DNA of 64,000 nucleotides from Chryseobacterium sp. MA9. GTDB taxonomy: Bacteria > Bacteroidota > Bacteroidia > Flavobacteriales > Weeksellaceae. The stretch covers positions 4,539,501 to 4,603,500 of the forward strand of contig NZ_CP075170.1 in the NCBI RefSeq assembly GCF_024399315.1. The letters are read 5' to 3'. Position numbers and translations under genes: made by a program. The notes beneath the pieces are model-generated. The model did not search any database. It was given only the letters and a program-made list of their open reading frames with translations, and was not told the DNA's origin. Below, piece by piece: positions 54,120-63,900 of this stretch. Position 1 is the stretch's first letter. Every line of letters starts with the position of its first letter.

Positions 54120-55128
54120 AATTTCGGTAATTTTACCTGCATATAATGCTGAACAGTATCTTAGAACAGCAGTAGACAGTATACTTGCACAAAGTTTTAA
54201 AGACTTTGAATTGTTGGTTATTAATGATGGTTCCACAGATTTTACAAAAGAAATCATATTAAGCTATAATGATGAAAGGATAAGATACATTGAAAATGAA
54301 AAGAATTTAGGATTAATAGATACTTTGAATAAAGGGATCTTATTATCAAAAGGTGAATATATTGCCAGAATGGATGCCGATGATATATGCCATTCATCCC
54401 GTTTTCAAATGCAGATAGATTTCATGGAGAAAAATCCGGAATATATTATCTGCAGCTCATCCAGAAAGGAATTTGCCCATTCTATTTCTCATTTTCATCT
54501 AAGTGTACTTCCAGTTGATGATACATCAATTAGAATACATTCAATTTTCAGTACACCTTTTACCCATCCGGCAGTGATGTTCAGGGCTGGTATTATTAAA
54601 GAGAATAATCTTTTTTTTGAGAAGGATTATAAGTATGCTGAAGATTATCAATTGTGGATCAAAATTTTACAATATGGTAAGGGATACAATTTTAGAATGC
54701 CTTTGTTGTATTATAGAGATACACCCAATAGCCAAACCAATATTGGAGCTGGCCAGATAGAACAGAGAAAGAGAACAATATCCAATATTCAGCAGCTGGC
54801 TTTACAGCAGCAGAATATAGTTTTAAATCAAAAAGAATTAGATTTTATTTATATTCTGTCTTTATCGGATAAGATTAGAAATATCAGTTTTGAAGACTTT
54901 TCAGTGGATTTCATTCTTTCCTTTTTTAAGAAACTGTCTTTAGAACTAAAATCAAATTACCCGAATAATGAATTCAATGTTAATCGTGTTTTAGGTAAAA
55001 GATATCTTAAAATTTTATTATTTAACTTAAAAAGGTTACCATTTACCCATGTAATGAAGTTAGCATTGAGTAAATCAACTTTTTTTGGAATATATGAATT
55101 GATAAATGAAAAGATTGGAAATAAATAA
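54109..55128 (+). CDS. Glycosyltransferase family 2
   Basis: 339 residues, GT-A fold. ISVILPAYNAEQYLRTAVDSI at the N-terminus, NDGSTD near 43 and the metal-binding ARMDADD near 92. It would build the polysaccharide repeat unit from a nucleotide-sugar donor; linkage unknown. Overlaps both neighbours (11 and 23 bases). Confidence 0.9.
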   Translation: MNPKISVILPAYNAEQYLRTAVDSILAQSFKDFELLVINDGSTDFTKEIILSYNDERIRYIENEKNLGLIDTLNKGILLSKGEYIARMDADDICHSSRFQMQIDFMEKNPEYIICSSSRKEFAHSISHFHLSVLPVDDTSIRIHSIFSTPFTHPAVMFRAGIIKENNLFFEKDYKYAEDYQLWIKILQYGKGYNFRMPLLYYRDTPNSQTNIGAGQIEQRKRTISNIQQLALQQQNIVLNQKELDFIYILSLSDKIRNISFEDFSVDFILSFFKKLSLELKSNYPNNEFNVNRVLGKRYLKILLFNLKRLPFTHVMKLALSKSTFFGIYELINEKIGNK

Positions 55129-56419
55129 TACTATAGATAAATTCACAAAATCTGATTACCTTATAGGTACGTCAATATGTTTTGTGATTTCAATATTATA
55201 TATGTTTAATTTAAACCAGATTGTAGTAGGCGGTTTATCTATTCTATTATTTCTTTTTTACTTTAATCGTATACGTAAGAGGGCTACCATTAATGAAGCA
55301 TTTACTATTTGTTTAATATTAACTTTACCATTCAGCTTCAGCCCTTTGGTGGGAAGCAGCTTCTTCAGCCTTTTTATTATTATTCAGTTTTTATTTATCT
55401 GTGTATTACTTGTAAGTAACTTTTCTTCAAAAAAGAACCAGCTCATTCAAGTTCTAGGGCTTGGATTATTGTTGTTTTGTTTGGGTGTCTATTTTTTTAA
55501 TCAGTCCAATTATCCGAAAATTTTGGTCGAAACATTGATAAAAACACTGTTATTCTTATTAATAATTATAGTAGCGTTGATCAAGTTGAAAATATCCAAA
55601 TTAACTGTTTTGTCGATGATGAGGTTTTATGTTTTTGCGGGATCCGTAGCAGGTTTAATGGTATTAATCCAATATCTGTCTTTTAAACTCCTGGGAATAA
55701 ATTATCTGGGTGTTCAGAATCAATTTGGTACGTCCAGAACAGGGTTTGCCGGTCTTTTTTATGATTACAGTATTTCATCGATCTATTTGTCAAGTGTTTC
55801 TTTAATTTTATGTTTTGGATTATTGACTAAGCAATATTTCATTAATTATAAATGGAGTATCATTTTGTTGTTTTTTACTATTGGAACCAGTGTATTAACC
55901 TCTGGAAGATCCGGTATAGCAGCTCTTTTTATTGCCATTTTTTTTCTGCTTATATACCTGAGGAATATAAAAGTAATTGTGATATCATTAATTGCAGGCT
56001 TTCCCCTGGTTAAGACCATATTATATATTTATTCTTTAAACAGAACAACTAATTTGTCTAATGATTCCGGACGTCTAGACAATTATTTGAATGCCCTAAA
56101 TTATTTTTATAAAAACTTCTGGTTTGGTGCCAGGTTTTTGGGTTTTAGCGAGACTTCAAAATCTATGTTGCCCCATAATTTTATTTTAGATTTTCTGGTG
56201 CAGTATGGTATCGTTTTTACCTTGCTGCTATTATTATTTGTAATTGTTGTATGGTTTAAAGGCTTAAAAAAGCAGCCAATTTTGTTTTTCCTTTTTTTAT
56301 TAATGCTTGTTGGAGGAAACTTTCATGCATCATTTATAAATACACATTATATCATTATTCCACTTATTCTAATTATCGGAACACTCAATAATAATGAAAG
56401 TATATCATATCATAAATAG
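55106..56419 (+). CDS. Wzy-type O-antigen/capsule polymerase
   Basis: 437 residues with about 11-12 membrane segments and a larger periplasmic loop (about 310-355; DSGRLDNYLNALNYFYKN, LPHNFILDFLVQYG), the pattern of O-antigen ligase/polymerase (Wzy_C-like) proteins. In a Wzx/Wzy locus this is the polymerase. Overlaps the GT2 gene by 23 and the next GT by 26 bases. Confidence 0.82.
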   Translation: MKRLEINNTIDKFTKSDYLIGTSICFVISILYMFNLNQIVVGGLSILLFLFYFNRIRKRATINEAFTICLILTLPFSFSPLVGSSFFSLFIIIQFLFICVLLVSNFSSKKNQLIQVLGLGLLLFCLGVYFFNQSNYPKILVETLIKTLLFLLIIIVALIKLKISKLTVLSMMRFYVFAGSVAGLMVLIQYLSFKLLGINYLGVQNQFGTSRTGFAGLFYDYSISSIYLSSVSLILCFGLLTKQYFINYKWSIILLFFTIGTSVLTSGRSGIAALFIAIFFLLIYLRNIKVIVISLIAGFPLVKTILYIYSLNRTTNLSNDSGRLDNYLNALNYFYKNFWFGARFLGFSETSKSMLPHNFILDFLVQYGIVFTLLLLLFVIVVWFKGLKKQPILFFLFLLMLVGGNFHASFINTHYIIIPLILIIGTLNNNESISYHK

Positions 56420-57479
56420 TTTAAGGTTTGGCGGTGCTGAAAGATTAGTAGTTGACCTTTGCGCAGAATTATCTGAAAGAGGGTCAGACGAAATACATTT
56501 GCTATTATTAGACGATATTGATACTTCTCTAAAAAAAGAAGTAGAAAGTAACGGAAAAATAAAAATTGAAGTAATTCCTTCAAAAAGCCTATATGACATT
56601 AGGATACCTTTTTTTATCAATAGAGTAGTGGCAGATGCAGATATTATTCATTTGCATTTATTTCCAACATTATATTGGGGGGTATTGTACAAGCTCTTCT
56701 TTTCCGGAAAACAGAAAGTAGTATTTACTGAACATAGTACCGAAAATAACAGAAGATCTAAGTGGTATTTAAAAAGGATAGAAAAATTTATTTACTCCAA
56801 ATTAAATTCTATTATCTGTATTTCAGAATCCACAGAAAAAAATCTTATTCAGCATTTAGGATCTGAATTTAAAGCAAAGATGAAGGTCATAAATAATGGA
56901 GTCAACCTGAGTAGGTTTTATAATTCAAAAGCCTATTCCCGGACTGCGTATAATTTATCTGACGAAGATTTCTTATTAATTCAGGTAGCAAGTTTCAGAG
57001 CTGCAAAAGACCAGCCTACCCTGATCAGAGCACTAGCATTGTTACCTTCTTATGTAAAAACGATGTTCGTAGGAGATGGGCCGGAATTAGAAAACTGTAA
57101 AGAACTCGTGAAAAACAATGGATTGGAAAGTAGAGCCTTTTTTTTAGGTAATCAGGCCAATATCGCCGAACTTATCAAAATGAGCGATGTAGTAGTTGTA
57201 TCATCACATTATGAAGGGTTTGGTATCGTAGCAGTAGAAGGTATGGCTTGTAATAAGCCTGTGGTTGCCTCCAATGTACCGGGTCTTTCAGAAGTCGTTT
57301 CAGAGTATGGAATATTATTTGATAGAGGAAAAGAGGAGGATTTAGCTGATATAATTAAAAAATTACACTCAAATTCATCTTTTTATAACACAACTGCCGA
57401 AAAATGTTTTTCCAGATCAACAAATTTCTCTATTGAAGAAATTGCCAAATATTATCGTGAAATATATTATACATTATGA
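56394..57479 (+). CDS. Glycosyltransferase family 4
   Basis: 361 residues, GT-B fold. SLRFGGAERLVVDL at 9-22 (acceptor domain glycine loop), FTEHSTENNRRSKW near 112 and the donor-site block SSHYEGFGIVAVEGMACNKPVVASN near 280. Retaining transferase adding one sugar to the repeat unit. Overlaps the next gene by 4 bases. Confidence 0.9.
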   Translation: MKVYHIINSLRFGGAERLVVDLCAELSERGSDEIHLLLLDDIDTSLKKEVESNGKIKIEVIPSKSLYDIRIPFFINRVVADADIIHLHLFPTLYWGVLYKLFFSGKQKVVFTEHSTENNRRSKWYLKRIEKFIYSKLNSIICISESTEKNLIQHLGSEFKAKMKVINNGVNLSRFYNSKAYSRTAYNLSDEDFLLIQVASFRAAKDQPTLIRALALLPSYVKTMFVGDGPELENCKELVKNNGLESRAFFLGNQANIAELIKMSDVVVVSSHYEGFGIVAVEGMACNKPVVASNVPGLSEVVSEYGILFDRGKEEDLADIIKKLHSNSSFYNTTAEKCFSRSTNFSIEEIAKYYREIYYTL

Positions 57480-58582
57480 GAAGCTTATTAATTTTTTTAC
57501 TTATAGTTAATCTATCATGTGCGCAGGGGAAATTTAGTTATAAAGATGTTCCTGATGCTTATATTAAAAAAGCTGAAGTCACTTCATCTTTCAATAATTT
57601 AAAAGCAACTTCTTTTGAAGTTGTAAAACTTCTTCCCAAGAATTACAAAAAGGACGGATCAGAAGATTACACAGCATATATTCAAAAAGCAATCAATGAA
57701 AATACAACGGTTTTATTACCCAATTTTCCTGTTTTAATCAATGATAAGGGACTTCAACTCAAGGATAATTCTACTTTGTTATTTGATGATAAATCTCAAT
57801 TAAATTTGAAAGCATCGAGCAACCAGGGATATGCCATGATTGATATTACAGGAAAGAAAAATGTCAGTATATATAACCCTAATATTATAGGAGACAGATC
57901 TGTTCATATGGGAAAAACAGGAGAATGGGGTATGGGAATAAATATTAAAGATGCCGTAAATGTTAAAATCTATAATCCTGTAATCAAAGACTGTTGGGGA
58001 GATGGTATCTATATAGGAGGAAATGGTTTCTCCAATAATATTTCTGTAATAGGAGGTCTTATTGATAATAACCGAAGAAACGGAATTTCTGTTATAAGCG
58101 GCGACAATATTTTGCTGCAGAATTTAGTAGTTTCAAATACGAATGGAGCTAATCCTAAAACGGGTATAGATATAGAACCTAATACTCCGGATAACAAAAA
58201 AGTAAATATTTCATTAAAATCAATTATAACATATAATAACGAGGTGAGCGGGCTTGCCTTTTATTTAGCCAGACTAAGAGGGGATAGTGACGCAAACAAC
58301 GTTAATGTAGTTATTGAAAATTATAAGGATTTTTATTCCAAAAGTGGAATTTCCTATTCTAATCAGAAAAATGATTCTAAAAAGAAACTGATGGGGAATA
58401 TTGTTTTTTCAGGTATTGACTTAAAATACAACAAAGTGCCTTTTAATTTCTTATATAAGAATTCATCCCTAGATAATATTAATTTGAAGGTAACTGATTT
58501 TAAATCAGATCATAAAGATAATAAAGGAATAGTAACTGATTTACAAAAATTTTCTCAACAAAAGATAAAATACAATCAATAA
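57476..58582 (+). CDS. Right-handed parallel beta-helix lipoprotein
   Basis: 368 residues. The N-terminus MRSLLIFLLIVNLSCAQG carries a lipobox (Cys15). Short repeated strands (NVSIYNPNIIGD, NVKIYNPVIKD, NISVIGGLIDN, NILLQNLVVSN) make a right-handed beta helix as in pectate lyases and polysaccharide-modifying enzymes; DGIYIGGNG and RRNGISVISG are typical turns. As part of the locus it may cleave or edit the polymer. Catalytic residues were not assigned. Confidence 0.8.
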   Translation: MRSLLIFLLIVNLSCAQGKFSYKDVPDAYIKKAEVTSSFNNLKATSFEVVKLLPKNYKKDGSEDYTAYIQKAINENTTVLLPNFPVLINDKGLQLKDNSTLLFDDKSQLNLKASSNQGYAMIDITGKKNVSIYNPNIIGDRSVHMGKTGEWGMGINIKDAVNVKIYNPVIKDCWGDGIYIGGNGFSNNISVIGGLIDNNRRNGISVISGDNILLQNLVVSNTNGANPKTGIDIEPNTPDNKKVNISLKSIITYNNEVSGLAFYLARLRGDSDANNVNVVIENYKDFYSKSGISYSNQKNDSKKKLMGNIVFSGIDLKYNKVPFNFLYKNSSLDNINLKVTDFKSDHKDNKGIVTDLQKFSQQKIKYNQ

Positions 58583-59251
58583 TTGCTTTTACTTTGAAAT
58601 AAATAAGGGTAATGTGTAAAATATATTTATTCTATAAATAATAATAATTTTTCCCAAAAAAGTGATAATGGAAGGGTTTTTGCTTATGTTATTATTGCTG
58701 AAAAAAAATACTTAAAAAAATTGAAATGAAAATTTTTAATATTCCTGGAAATATTAAAAATGTAATGAAATTGCTTATGAAACTTGAAAACTGAAATATT
58801 CTGTATAATAAATAAAAATTTTATTTTCTTTAATTTTAATGATGTTAAAGAAATAGTAAATTAAAATATTAATTAAATCAATCATCTAATCAAATTTATA
58901 TCATGTAGAATACATGACATAAAGGTATTCAATTACCAATAAATAGCCGGCGAAGATGTGAGAATGATGCACATTTATCTCTGCCACAAAAAGCTATTAA
59001 ATCTCAAAAAACACTTATACAAATAGGAGAATTAATGATTTTCCTTAATAGAATGATGCAATGTCAATTCAAAACTAAGTTCAGTTTGAAACAAGTTTTG
59101 GATTAGCAGGGATTCATAAAAATTTATGTTGTTTTTTTAAAAATCACAAATAAGAGAAATAAAAATAAATGAGTAAAAACACCAACACACAAAAGATTTA
59201 TGAAAAATTTATTAATTAGTTCTAGGTTTTATAGAAATAATAATAAAAAAA
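58583..59251. other. 669-base AT-rich gap without a gene
   Basis: No reading frame of note. It holds two perfect inverted repeats: TTTTTAATATT/AATATTAAAAA at 58733-58760 and TCATGTA/TACATGA at 58901-58917. The part from 58945 to 59110 is less AT-rich (CCGGCGAAGATG, CTCTGCCAC) and may be a gene remnant, but I could not identify one. Confidence 0.6.
58733..58760. repeat. Perfect 11-bp inverted repeat in the polysaccharide locus gap
   Basis: TTTTTAATATT and AATATTAAAAA flank the 6-base loop CCTGGA. No T-run follows on the plus strand, so a terminator role is uncertain. Confidence 0.6.
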
Positions 59252-60436
59252 ATGGAAGAGTTGAAAACTAAATTGGTACGAATTACAACAGTGCCGCTTT
59301 CTTTAAAAATTCTACTGAAAGGGCAGCATCGGTTTATGTCAGAACATTTTGATGTAATAGGAGTTTCATCACCCGGTAAGGAGCTTGATGAAGTGAAAAA
59401 GGATGAAGAAATAGACGTAATAGCGATTGATATGTCTCGTAAGATTACCCCCATTAAAGATATCAAATCTTTATGGAGTACTTATCGATTTTTAAGAAAA
59501 GAGAAACCACAAATTGTTCATACCCATACTCCTAAAGCTGGTATTGTAGGTATGTTGGCAGCAAGAATGGCAGGGGTTCCCCATAGACTGCATACGGTAG
59601 CAGGATTACCATTGATGGAAGTAACAGGGGTGAAACGTCAGGTTTTAGATCTTGTTGAAAAATTAACCTATGCTTCCGCAACGCAGGTGTACCCAAACTC
59701 AAAAGGGCTGTCTGATTATATCATCAAGCACAAATATGCAGACAAATACAAGCTGAAAGTAATCGGAAATGGTTCATCAAACGGAATTGATACTTCATTT
59801 TTTTCACCCGAACAAGTTTCAGAAGATAAGAAAACGCTTCTAAAAAAAGAATTAAAAATAGAAGACACAGATTTCGTTTTTGTGTTTGTAGGACGTTTGG
59901 TGGGAGACAAAGGAATTAATGAACTGATAAAAGCATTTTCTGCTTTAAATAACCAAGAAAATCAGCAGCGTTCAAAATTATTATTGGTAGGGCCTCTGGA
60001 ACAAGAGCTGGATCCTCTATATCCGGAAACATTAAATGAAATTGAAAATAACCCGGATATTGTCTCCGTAGGTTTTCAGAAAGATGTCCGTCCTTATTTT
60101 GCGATTTCTGATGCACTGGTTTTCCCTAGTTATCGTGAGGGTTTCCCGAATGTGGTGATGCAGGCTGGAGCAATGGAATTGCCAAGTATAGTTTCTGATA
60201 TTAATGGATGCAACGAAATCATTGTAGAAAATCAGAATGGAGTAATTGTTCCTGTAAAAGACAGTGAAAGTCTTAGAGAAGAAATGGAGAAAATGATCTT
60301 AGACAAAGATTATTACCAGGCATTAAAAATGAATGCACGACCGATGATTGAAGATAGATTCGAGCAGTCTGTGATCTGGAATGCCATATTAAGCGAATAT
60401 AAAAAACTGATTAAAGAAAGGGAGTTTCGTGCATAG
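59252..60436 (+). CDS. Glycosyltransferase family 4 (second)
   Basis: 394 residues, GT-B. HTHTPKAGIVGMLAARMAGVPHRLHTVAG (about 91-119) is typical of the capsule GT4 group (PglA/WbnK-like). The donor site is FPSYREGFPNVVMQAGAMELP near 291. It stands apart from the rest of the operon after a 669-base gap and may have its own promoter, though none was recognised. It is the last gene before the fifth tRNA-Asp. Confidence 0.88.
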   Translation: MEELKTKLVRITTVPLSLKILLKGQHRFMSEHFDVIGVSSPGKELDEVKKDEEIDVIAIDMSRKITPIKDIKSLWSTYRFLRKEKPQIVHTHTPKAGIVGMLAARMAGVPHRLHTVAGLPLMEVTGVKRQVLDLVEKLTYASATQVYPNSKGLSDYIIKHKYADKYKLKVIGNGSSNGIDTSFFSPEQVSEDKKTLLKKELKIEDTDFVFVFVGRLVGDKGINELIKAFSALNNQENQQRSKLLLVGPLEQELDPLYPETLNEIENNPDIVSVGFQKDVRPYFAISDALVFPSYREGFPNVVMQAGAMELPSIVSDINGCNEIIVENQNGVIVPVKDSESLREEMEKMILDKDYYQALKMNARPMIEDRFEQSVIWNAILSEYKKLIKEREFRA

Positions 60437-60627
60437 AGTGTAAGTTGGGATTGATTCAATTTTTTTTGCACTTTCATGATGGGAAAACATTCGTTTAATA
60501 CCATTTTGGGTTCATCATCTTAGAATTGAATAGGTAAATAAATATTTTTAAAGTAGGTATATCTGATTTTTTTTAATTTGATAATCTGTATCTTAACAAA
60601 CGCCTGAAAAGAAAAGGATAGGGTTTC

Positions 60628-60658
60628 TTTGGAAAAACTAAAAAAAGCTATATATTTG
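60628..60658 (+). promoter_or_regulatory. Promoter of the fifth tRNA-Asp
   Basis: TTTG at 60628-60631, a 19-base spacer and TATATTTG at 60651-60658. The remaining 60437-60754 holds no gene. Confidence 0.7.
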
Positions 60659-60754
60659 CGCCAGTTAAAAAAAACAAACACTCTTTAATTTGTTTATAAA
60701 AGAACCTTATTTAAGATCTGCTAAACATGAAAAAGTTTTGTATATTTACTTTAA

Positions 60755-60828
60755 GATCCGGTAGTTCAGCTGGTTAGAATGCCGCCCTGTCACGGCGGAG
60801 GTCGCGGGTTCGAGTCCCGTCCGGATCG
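60755..60828 (+). tRNA. tRNA-Asp (GTC), copy 5
   Basis: All 74 bases identical to the four tandem copies at 43367-43759; flanks unrelated. CCA not encoded. Confidence 0.96.
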
Positions 60829-60861
60829 CAAAAAGTCTTCTAGAAATAGAAGACTTTTTTT
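60829..60861 (+). terminator. Terminator of the fifth tRNA-Asp
   Basis: AAAAAGTCTTCTA / TAGAAGACTTTTTTT stem with T-run, directly after the tRNA. Confidence 0.85.
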
Positions 60862-60920
60862 GTTTATTCCTTTTGGAAAAATTGGGATCATCGAAAAGGA
60901 AAGAGCTTATATATTTGAAT

Positions 60921-60954
60921 ATAAATAAAAATGGCCGGAAGAAATTCCGGTCAT
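60921..60954 (-). terminator. Terminator of the T9SS surface protein gene
   Basis: On the minus strand ATGACCGGAA/TTCCGGCCAT forms a stem followed by TTTTATTT, about 30 bases after the stop codon. Confidence 0.75.
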
Positions 60955-60981
60955 CATTGCTTTAAAGTAATGTGTTATAAT

Positions 60982-63900
60982 TTACCTTTTAATAATTTTT
61001 ACAATAGTTTCAGAATTGTTAATTCTTACAAGATAAGCTCCGGTCAATAATGAAGTAATATCTGTTTGTTTATTGATAAATTTACCTTCTTTCATCAGCT
61101 GTCCGGACATATTATAAATCTGATAATAATAATCCTTATCATCTTTTGCTTCAATATACAGGATATCTTTTACAGGATTAGGATATAAAACAAGCTTATC
61201 ATCTTTTACTTTTTCCTCGATAGCCGTTTTACTGAAAGCCGTTCTGGCCTGAAGACCTGTGTTTGGTGTTACAGGAATACCTGGCAACGGTCCTCTTGGT
61301 GTATCGCTATCTTCCTGTTTTACACATCTGCAGCTCATTGCTGCAAAAGGATCAATATCAGCATTTTTCACCATAATTCTGGAAAAATTATCAAAAGACA
61401 TATAAGTAGCTCTGCCTGTCAATTCCCCATTTAAATTAGCATACCAGATTCCACCTGATAGAGAGCCAATGCTAGAATAAGGGAATGTAATTGCCGGATC
61501 AGGATACATTACGCTTCTGCCACCCTTTGTAAGACTTTTCGGATAATTTCCTACATTATATAAACTATTATTAAATACAAATCCTACCGTTTTACCATAA
61601 GTGCTGGCGAGATTACTATAAATAGTTGATCCATAGTAACCAGGTTCTGAATTACCTACAATTTGACCAGATTTTACTGCACCATTAGTATCTTTATACG
61701 CTGGAGTTTCAAAGTTTTCTTTAAAGCTCCAAGGGGTGGTTTTTATTGTAGAAGACCCACTAATAGGATGTTTATAAGTGGGACCTGTACCAGTCTCCGG
61801 TATTCTCCATCCATTCGGGCAAGGATCAAAAACAGATTTTTTATCACCTAATCCCCATCGTTCAGCATATAATCCATGATAGTTAGTATCAAACAGCCAG
61901 TCTGAAGCAAGATTATAATTAGCATAATTAGCTCCACGTGACGGATGCTTAACTGTTGGTACCATAAGCTTTAAAGGGTTTGCTGTAGAATATCCCAGAA
62001 TTTTTTCTATTCTTACATCTATTTTATCATTGGCATTAATGCTGCTTTTATAAGTGTCATAATTTACCACATTCATTGAGTTATAGCTAGCCTCTGTAAA
62101 ACTTGAATAGGTTACGATTCCATTATTGGTAGTACCCAGCAATATATTGTATTTAGTACCGTTTATATTATTAAATATAGGCAGAGGATCTTTTCTACCC
62201 CATTGATAGTGCAATCCTTGCGAGCGGTTAAGTTGATTAACATCATTTGCTACGCCTGGATTATAAGGACTTGGCATGACATCAACGGCTCCTAAATTCC
62301 TATCCATGATAGCTGTTTTCATGATAGTTCCTTTCTGAGTATAGTTTATATAATTATCAGTCGGGATTGGGGTATCATTTACATGGGTAAAAGAATTTAC
62401 GGATGTATTGGTTACCCAAATGTGCCAACTCCAGTAAACAGGATTACTGATTGAACCATTATGTAGAGTAACTACTGCATTTCCAGACTGATTGGCGTTT
62501 ATCTTCACATTGATATTGCCATCTTTGGAAGATGGATTATCCAGGGTCAATTGTGTTACCATAGCAGGATTATCTGTCCAAAGTATATTTGCTTTTAAAT
62601 CATTAAAACTTGTAGTATCCAGAATTTGGGTATTACCTAAATAATTACTTTGTACAGAAAAAGCTTTACTCACCGGTATTGAAATTACCTTATCTGCTGT
62701 AGATTTTGTAATCATATAACTATTGGGATTATCTAATCCAACTTTATATGTTTCAGATTCACTAAAGAAAGTGGTTTTGAAGTCATAGTTATTTTTTACA
62801 AATAGCGGATCTTTAATACATCGGCATGCATGTGCATTATTAGTTGGATAATCATCAGATGGTTTGTAGCTGTATACACCATAAACATCCGGGTAATTAG
62901 TTTCATCAGGTTTGAAGCCATTCACTATCTGATCTGAAGATGGTATTAATCTTAATGCACTGGCTACTGAAGAATAACCGGAAACCGTAGTCATTGTTGA
63001 AGTCCACAAATAGGTTTCAAGCTGGTCTGTGAATCCTGCTTTAGTATGATATCTGGTATCTCCGCTTATTCCTCTTCCTATCCATCCGGTTCCTGGAAAT
63101 ATCCCGATATTGTTGCCTCCTACATTCGTCATATCAAAACCATATTGAGGATATATTTTGATACCGGCAAGATATGTTTTCAGATTAGATAATCCCGGGA
63201 AAATATTTGATCTGCCAAGATTTAAAGCTGAAAGCGGACTGTTTACTTTAGGCCCGAAAGGCGTAAAATCCATTCTTACATTTTTGGTTGATGATGCAAC
63301 CAACACTGAAGGTAACCTCCATCCGTTAGGACAAGGATCAAAAGAAGATTTATTTCTGTAAGGTTGCGAAACTGTATAATCTACTGCCTGTATTCCCAGT
63401 GAATTATCAGACCATAAGTTCACTTTACTTAGTTCGTCAGTTTGTAACCCCGGTACCTGCCCAAACCAGTTGTAATAATAAGGAACCGTATTAATAGTGC
63501 CATATGTAGAAAGGGGAGAAGTGTTGGTACCATTGTCATTGACATAGATCAGACTCAGAGGATTTTTTACTGAAACTCTGATATTATCTGTTATGTTGGC
63601 TGTTGATTTATTGACAAACTTTATTAATTCATTAAAGTTTTTATAATCATTAAAAGGACTGTTGGTAAATCTTAACCTTGATATAGCGTCGTCATATACA
63701 ATTTTTCCTAAGCTGCCGGTTATTTGATAGAAACTGGCATCATTATTTGTTAACGATGGAAAAGGGTCTTTTCTTCCCCACTGATATAACAATCCACCGC
63801 TTCTGTTCCATCCGGCTCCAGTTAAAGAATTCCCGATTGCACCAAGGTTCCTGTCCATCCATCCCCATTCGGAATTAGGAATAGTCTCTACAGTTCCGTC

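Noticed and set aside
61930..61945. CACGTG core as a second parS site
   Set aside because: It lies inside the T9SS surface gene and its flanks do not match the consensus.
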